Part shown: positions 60,205 to 64,000 of the stretch, piece by piece
Layout of the letters: every line of letters starts with the position of its first letter
Position numbering within the stretch: the first letter of the stretch is position 1
DNA from: Planococcus chinensis
Lineage (GTDB): Bacteria > Bacillota > Bacilli > Bacillales_A > Planococcaceae
Length of the DNA: 64,000 nucleotides
Assembly (NCBI RefSeq): GCF_020071995.1
Contig: NZ_JABWTK010000004.1
Coordinates: 186,001 to 250,000 of the forward strand
Direction: 5' to 3'
Program-made: the position numbers and the translations under genes
Notes under the pieces: generated by a model
Told to the model about the DNA's origin: nothing
Seen by the model: only the letters and a program-made list of their open reading frames with translations
The model's database searches: none

Positions 60205-61581
60205 TTAAAACTCAATGTGTTTAGCGATATAAGCCTGCACTTCGCCGATCGGCATGCGCACTTGCTCCATGGAATCGCGGTGGCGTACGGTTACTTGGCC
60301 ATCTTCCACAGAATCAAAGTCGTACGTGATGCAGAACGGAGTACCGATTTCATCCTGGCGGCGGTAGCGTTTGCCGATGGATTGGGACTCGTCGTAATCC
60401 ACCATGAAATGCTTCGCCAAGTCAGCGAATACTTCCGTTGCGCCTTCAGCCAATTTCTTCGATAGAGGCAGGACAGCCGCTTTATAAGGCGCAAGCGCCG
60501 GGTGGAATTTCAAGACCGTGCGTTTGTCGTCATTTTCAAGTTCTTCTTCATTGTAAGCATCTACTAGGAATGCCAGCGTTACGCGGTCTGCGCCAAGTGA
60601 AGGCTCGATGCAATACGGAACGTAGCGTTCGTTTGTAACCGGGTCGATGTAGTTGAAGTCTTCGCCGGAATGTTCCATATGGCGCTTCAAGTCAAAGTCG
60701 GTGCGGTCTGCGATGCCCCAAAGCTCGCCCCAGCCGAATGGGAATTTGTATTCGATGTCGACTGTCGCATTGGAGTAATGGGACAATTCGTCTTCGTCAT
60801 GTTCGCGAAGGCGCATATTGTCTTCAGACATATTCAAATTCAACAGCCAGTTTTTGCAGAAATCGCGCCAGTAAGCGTACCATTCCAAGTCTTCGCCCGG
60901 TTTGCAGAAAAATTCAAGTTCCATTTGTTCGAATTCACGCGTACGGAACGTAAAGTTCCCCGGAGTGATTTCATTTCGGAAACTTTTGCCGATTTGTGCA
61001 ATCCCGAACGGCATTTTTTTGCGCATGGAGCGCTGGACGTTTTTATAGTTGACGAAAATTCCTTGCGCCGTTTCCGGACGAAGGAAGATTTCGTTCGTTG
61101 AGGATTCGGTCACACCCTGGAAGGTTTTGAACATCAAGTTGAACTGGCGGATGTCAGTATAATCCTGCGCGCCGCATGTCGGACACTTGATTTCATGTTC
61201 CTGGATCAATTCAGCCATTCGTTCGAAAGACAGGCCGTCAACGATCATTTCAATGCCTTTTGCATCGAGTGCATCTTCGATCAGTTTGTCGGCGCGGTGG
61301 CGCGTCTTGCAGCTTTTGCAATCGATCATTGGATCGTTGAAGTTGCCGACGTGTCCGGATGCCACCCAAGTTTTCGGGTTCATCAAAATTGCCGCATCAA
61401 GGCCGACGTTATGGACGGATTCCTGGACAAACTTTTTCCACCAAGCTTTTTTGATATTGTTTTTCAGTTCGACGCCAAGCGGGCCATAATCCCATGTGTT
61501 TGCCAAGCCGCCGTAGATTTCAGAGCCTGGGAATACAAATCCTCTGTGTTTCGCTAACGATACTACATCTTCCATTGACAT
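60205..61581 (-). CDS. glyS: Glycyl-tRNA synthetase, single-chain alpha2 type
   Basis: It charges tRNA-Gly. The 458-residue class IIa enzyme is the single-polypeptide form also found in Staphylococcus and eukaryotes, not the alpha/beta GlyQ-GlyS of B. subtilis. Class II signatures: [33 protein letters not shown] (motif 2, written in part), and [14 protein letters not shown] (motif 3), then an anticodon-binding domain. ATG 61581 follows GGAGG at normal spacing. The unit is governed by a T-box leader. Confidence 0.95.
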   Translation of the reverse strand: MSMEDVVSLAKHRGFVFPGSEIYGGLANTWDYGPLGVELKNNIKKAWWKKFVQESVHNVGLDAAILMNPKTWVASGHVGNFNDPMIDCKSCKTRHRADKLIEDALDAKGIEMIVDGLSFERMAELIQEHEIKCPTCGAQDYTDIRQFNLMFKTFQGVTESSTNEIFLRPETAQGIFVNYKNVQRSMRKKMPFGIAQIGKSFRNEITPGNFTFRTREFEQMELEFFCKPGEDLEWYAYWRDFCKNWLLNLNMSEDNMRLREHDEDELSHYSNATVDIEYKFPFGWGELWGIADRTDFDLKRHMEHSGEDFNYIDPVTNERYVPYCIEPSLGADRVTLAFLVDAYNEEELENDDKRTVLKFHPALAPYKAAVLPLSKKLAEGATEVFADLAKHFMVDYDESQSIGKRYRRQDEIGTPFCITYDFDSVEDGQVTVRHRDSMEQVRMPIGEVQAYIAKHIEF

Positions 61582-61600
61582 AAAAATTACCTCCATAAAA

Positions 61601-61803
61601 TAAAAAATCGTACACGTCCCGGACATATAGTCCGAGGACGAGTACGTTATAACCCGCGGTTCCACCCCGATTGGCTGAAAGTTTCAGCCCTCTTAAAAGA
61701 TAATGGCTCCGGAGCGCCTGTTTCCTGTCTGTGCGGGCTTCCACCATCCCCGCTCGCTTTTTGCGACAGTACTGTATTTCTCCATCGTAGCCTGATATTC
61801 GAT
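61601..61803 (-). promoter_or_regulatory. T-box leader of glyS (tRNA-Gly sensing)
   Basis: On the minus strand the T-box core GGGTGGAACCGCGG lies at about 61667-61654. The terminator stem (61646-61607, GTAC...GTAC with a GGAC-TATAT-GTCC apex) leads to T6. A stem III-like GGCTGAAA/TTTCAGCC is at 61673-61689. A GGC at 61718-61716 may be the Gly specifier, but that is not resolved. The leader is short, as in other glyS-type T-boxes. Confidence 0.9.
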
Positions 61804-61812
61804 TCGATAAGT

Positions 61813-61841
61813 ATTGTACCACGCTAAACTTTTCTTCGCAA
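61813..61841 (-). promoter_or_regulatory. Promoter of the glyS leader
   Basis: On the minus strand: TTGCGA (61841-61836), a 17-bp spacer and TACAAT (61818-61813). Confidence 0.7.
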
Positions 61842-61847
61842 TATCGC

Positions 61848-61871
61848 GTTAATTAGTATATAATAATTAAC
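61848..61871 (+). promoter_or_regulatory. ccpN promoter with palindrome over the -10
   Basis: TATAAT (61859-61864) is a likely ccpN -10 with a weak -35. It lies within GTTAATT (61848-61854) and AATTAAC (61865-61871), a 7-bp inverted repeat that could be an operator. Confidence 0.4.
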
Positions 61872-61896
61872 ATTGAGTATAACATATTTTGAGGCG

Positions 61897-62535
61897 GTGA
61901 GTCCGATCGAACTCAATAAACGGCAAGAAGAAATTTTGCGGATTGTCAAAGGCAATGGCCCGATTACGGGTGAGCAGATTGCAGACCGTCTGCATTTGAC
62001 AAGAGCAACATTAAGACCCGATTTAGCCATCCTGACGATGGCCGGCTTTTTGGATGCCCGCCCGCGTGTGGGATATTTTTATTCCGGCAAAAAACCAGGG
62101 CAGGATATTTCGGATACGATGAACAACATGAAAGTGAAAGATTTTCAATCGATTCCCGTCGTCGTGCGGGAAGACGTCAGTGTCTACGACGCCATCAGCC
62201 AGATGTTCTTGGACGATGTCGGCACTTTGTTTGTCGTAGACAAAAATTCCCTTTTGACAGGGGTATTGTCGCGCAAAGACTTGCTCAGAACCAGTCTGGG
62301 CAACCAGGACCTGTCCGCCATCCCCGTACATATCATTATGACACGGATGCCGAATATCACGTATTGCGTGAAAAACGAATCGTTGATCCAGGCAGCGCAT
62401 CGCCTGATCAATCAGCAGATTGACGCATTGCCGGTGGTCGATGAGCAGCCGGAAGGCTTTAAAGTGATTGGCCGATTGACAAAAACGAATATTACACGGG
62501 CATTTTTATCCTTGTCGGAAAGCCATGAATTGTGA
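61897..62535 (+). CDS. ccpN: CBS-domain gluconeogenesis repressor CcpN
   Basis: In B. subtilis CcpN represses gapB, pckA and sr1 during glycolytic growth. The 212-residue protein has an N-terminal winged helix ([20 protein letters not shown]) and two CBS domains (about 80-135 and 150-205). GTG 61897 ([10 protein letters not shown]) gives the expected length, but AGGCGGTGA overlaps it; ATC 61906, 5 nt after that site, and TTG 61873 are alternatives. ppsR follows after 10 bp, as in B. subtilis (yqfL). Confidence 0.92.
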   Translation: MSPIELNKRQEEILRIVKGNGPITGEQIADRLHLTRATLRPDLAILTMAGFLDARPRVGYFYSGKKPGQDISDTMNNMKVKDFQSIPVVVREDVSVYDAISQMFLDDVGTLFVVDKNSLLTGVLSRKDLLRTSLGNQDLSAIPVHIIMTRMPNITYCVKNESLIQAAHRLINQQIDALPVVDEQPEGFKVIGRLTKTNITRAFLSLSESHEL

Positions 62536-62545
62536 GGTGCATAGT

Positions 62546-63358
62546 ATGAAACAGCTTCGCTTGTTTATCGTCTCCGATTCTGTCGGAGAAACAGGGGAAC
62601 TTGTCGCAAAGGCGGCGATCAGCCAATATTTATACGCAGATCAAAATGCCGTACTTAAAAGATTTCCATACATTGATTCGGTGGATCATTTGCAGGAAAT
62701 CATCAAACTGGCTGAGCAGCAAAAAGCCTTTATCGTGTACACCCTGGTGTCTCACGATTTGCGAAGCTACATAAAAAAGGAAACAATCAAATACAAAGTG
62801 ACGGCAGTCGATTTGATGGGGCCTCTGATGGATGCTTTGGAAAAAGAACTGGATTCGGTGCCGCTGGAAGAAGCTGGTCTCGTCCGGAAATTGGATGACG
62901 ACTACTTCAAGAAAGTCGAAGCCATTGAGTTTGCAGTGAAATACGATGACGGCCGGGACCCGCGCGGTATTTTGATGGCGGATATTGTCCTTGTCGGCAT
63001 TTCCCGCACGTCCAAAACCCCCTTGTCTCAATACTTGGCGCACAAGCGGCTGAAAGTGGCAAACGTTCCGCTGGTGCCGGAAGTGGATCCGCCGGAAGAA
63101 TTGTTCAAGGTGGACCCTGCCAAATGCTTCGGCCTTGTCATTTCACCGGAGAAACTGAACCATATCCGGAAAGAGCGGCTGATTGCACTCGGTTTAAGCG
63201 ATGATGCAAATTACGCCCGAATCAACCGGATCCACGAAGAAATTGCGCATTTCGAAAAAGTGGTGGGGCGCATCGGCTGTGAAGTGGTGGACGTCACCAA
63301 CCGGGCGGTAGAAGAAACCGCTAACCTGATTTTGAATAAACGAAATAATCGGATTTGA
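62546..63358 (+). CDS. ppsR: Pyruvate, phosphate dikinase regulatory protein (YqfL)
   Basis: A bifunctional kinase/phosphorylase (DUF299) that controls PPDK or PEP synthase by Thr phosphorylation; B. subtilis YqfL has also been reported to modulate CcpN. The 270-residue protein has the P-loop-like [15 protein letters not shown] (about 150) and the N-terminal [10 protein letters not shown] motif. ATG 62546 follows GAGGTG. Operon with ccpN is consistent with control of gluconeogenesis. B. subtilis yqxD, normally before dnaG, is absent. Confidence 0.93.
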   Translation: MKQLRLFIVSDSVGETGELVAKAAISQYLYADQNAVLKRFPYIDSVDHLQEIIKLAEQQKAFIVYTLVSHDLRSYIKKETIKYKVTAVDLMGPLMDALEKELDSVPLEEAGLVRKLDDDYFKKVEAIEFAVKYDDGRDPRGILMADIVLVGISRTSKTPLSQYLAHKRLKVANVPLVPEVDPPEELFKVDPAKCFGLVISPEKLNHIRKERLIALGLSDDANYARINRIHEEIAHFEKVVGRIGCEVVDVTNRAVEETANLILNKRNNRI

Positions 63359-63382
63359 AAAACCACCCTAAGGGCGGTTTTT
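63357..63382 (+). terminator. Terminator of ccpN-ppsR
   Basis: AAAAACC-A-CCC pairs with GGG-C-GGTTTTT (one A-C mismatch), 3-nt loop and a T5 tail. Confidence 0.75.
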
Positions 63383-63393
63383 CTATTTTTATT

Positions 63394-63440
63394 TGTGGAT
63401 TTTTTCACAGAAACGTTTTATAATGAAGAATTGTGGATAA
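63394..63440 (+). promoter_or_regulatory. dnaG promoter region with DnaA-box-like sites
   Basis: TGTGGATAA at 63432-63440 is a perfect DnaA box (reverse orientation). TGTGGATTT (63394-63402) and TTTTTCACA (63401-63409) each match at 7 of 9. A TATAAT -10 lies at 63419-63424 between them. A CATCTTTT/AAAAGATG hairpin (63468-63487) follows in the leader. Confidence 0.5.
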
Positions 63441-63545
63441 ATTATATTAAGGTCTATTTATTTGGCTCATCTTTTTATGAAAAGATGAAGGAATTCACCT
63501 GAATATCTCGAATACAGTAAGTTAAGAAAAAAAGATGGTGATAGT

Positions 63546-64000
63546 GTGTCCAATCGAGTTCCTGAAGAAGTGATTGAAAAGATCCGGTCAACAACGGATA
63601 TTGTGGACATAGTCGGAGAATACGTCCAATTAACAAAAAGAGGGCGCAATTGGTTCGGGCTTTGCCCGTTTCATGGAGAAAGCACACCGTCATTTTCGGT
63701 CACTTCCGATAAGCAGATTTTTCATTGCTTCGGATGCGGCGCCGGCGGAAACGCCATTACGTTCCTCATGGATATAGAGAATATTACGTTTCAAGAGGCA
63801 TTGGCCCGATTGGGAAGCCGTGCCGGCATTGAAGTCGAAGTAAACACGCATGCTTCTGGTGAAGCAGCGAATGCCCCTTCTAAAAGCGACAATCAGCTGA
63901 TTTTGATGCACGAATTTTCGGCAGACATGTATCATCATATACTGCTCAATACGGAAGAAGGCCAATCTGCGCTGGATTACCTGGAAAACAGGGGATTTAC
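63546..64000 (+). CDS. dnaG: DNA primase, N-terminal part (3' end outside window)
   Basis: It synthesises RNA primers at the replication fork. 151 codons are visible. The N-terminal zinc domain is complete: LCPFHGE (Cys, His) and FHCFGCGAGGN (Cys, Cys), with EYVQLTKRGRNWFG. I set the start at GTG 63546 (MSNRVPEEVIEKIRS), preceded by GGTGAT. The frame is open to the window edge. In Bacillales sigA/rpoD follows. Confidence 0.95.
   Translation, partial: MSNRVPEEVIEKIRSTTDIVDIVGEYVQLTKRGRNWFGLCPFHGESTPSFSVTSDKQIFHCFGCGAGGNAITFLMDIENITFQEALARLGSRAGIEVEVNTHASGEAANAPSKSDNQLILMHEFSADMYHHILLNTEEGQSALDYLENRGF

Noticed and set aside
59931..60224. Plus-strand frame with Tyr-rich heptads through array C
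   Set aside because: It begins inside recO in another frame, crosses two terminators and has no ribosome binding site; an equally repetitive frame is open on the other strand.

Overview
The window is a gene-dense stretch of a Firmicutes (Bacillales) chromosome. Gene order follows the Bacillus subtilis relA-to-dnaG segment (relA-dtd-yrvJ-hisS-aspS; alaS-ireB-ruvX; aroE-nadD-comE-holA-rpsT-lepA; hrcA-grpE-dnaK-dnaJ; rpsU-floA-phoH-pgpH-era-recO; ccpN-ppsR-dnaG). I infer a Planococcaceae member (Planococcus/Planomicrobium-like) from the protein sequences, a GC content that looks like the high forties, the single-chain glycyl-tRNA synthetase, and the absence of the sporulation genes that B. subtilis carries in these intervals (gpr, spoIIP, yqfC, yqfD). 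The species is not proven.

Layout. 1-3.1 kb: tail of a DJ-1/PfpI protein, then relA and dtd. 3.2-8.5 kb: secreted amidase (minus strand), T-box-controlled hisS-aspS, and 6S RNA. 8.5-17 kb: tcdA, rarA, cymR, cysteine desulfurase, mnmA, a TPR protein and recD2. 17-25.4 kb: T-box-controlled alaS, then ireB, ruvX, yrzB, mltG, trmR, udk, greA and yrrS. 25.4-32.6 kb: mtnN, pssA/psd, and the yqeG-yqeH-aroE-yhbY-nadD-yqeK-rsfS-yqeM run of tightly overlapping genes. 32.6-38.4 kb: late competence genes comEA, comEB and comEC, then yqzM, holA and rpsT. 38.6-50.8 kb: lepA, hemW, the CIRCE-controlled heat-shock genes, prmA, rsmE, mtaB and deoC. 50.8-60 kb: rpsU, a SigW-type nfeD-floA cluster, phoH, pgpH, ybeY, dgkA, cdd, era and recO. 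60-64 kb: T-box-controlled glyS (minus strand), ccpN, ppsR and the start of dnaG.

Themes. The genes are mostly housekeeping: translation and tRNA modification (TcdA, MnmA with its desulfurase, TrmR, MtaB), ribosome assembly (YqeH, RsfS, Era, YbeY, RsmE, PrmA, LepA), nucleotide second messengers (Rel, PgpH), DNA repair (RecD2, RarA, RuvX, RecO) and chaperones. Three aminoacyl-tRNA synthetase units carry T-box leaders.

The least ordinary material is non-coding. Three separate intergenic regions (9402-9648, 17057-17147, 60039-60129) each begin 20-30 bp after a rho-independent terminator and carry short cores repeated with a 20-21 bp period, about two helical turns. Each array has its own core sequence. 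Three further palindromic, MITE-like elements lie at 32711-32798, 38004-38095 and 45570-45816; the last looks like one element nested inside another, and it separates dnaK from dnaJ. Both comEA and comEC lack a convincing start codon. No insertion sequence, prophage, CRISPR array, rRNA or tRNA gene was seen.
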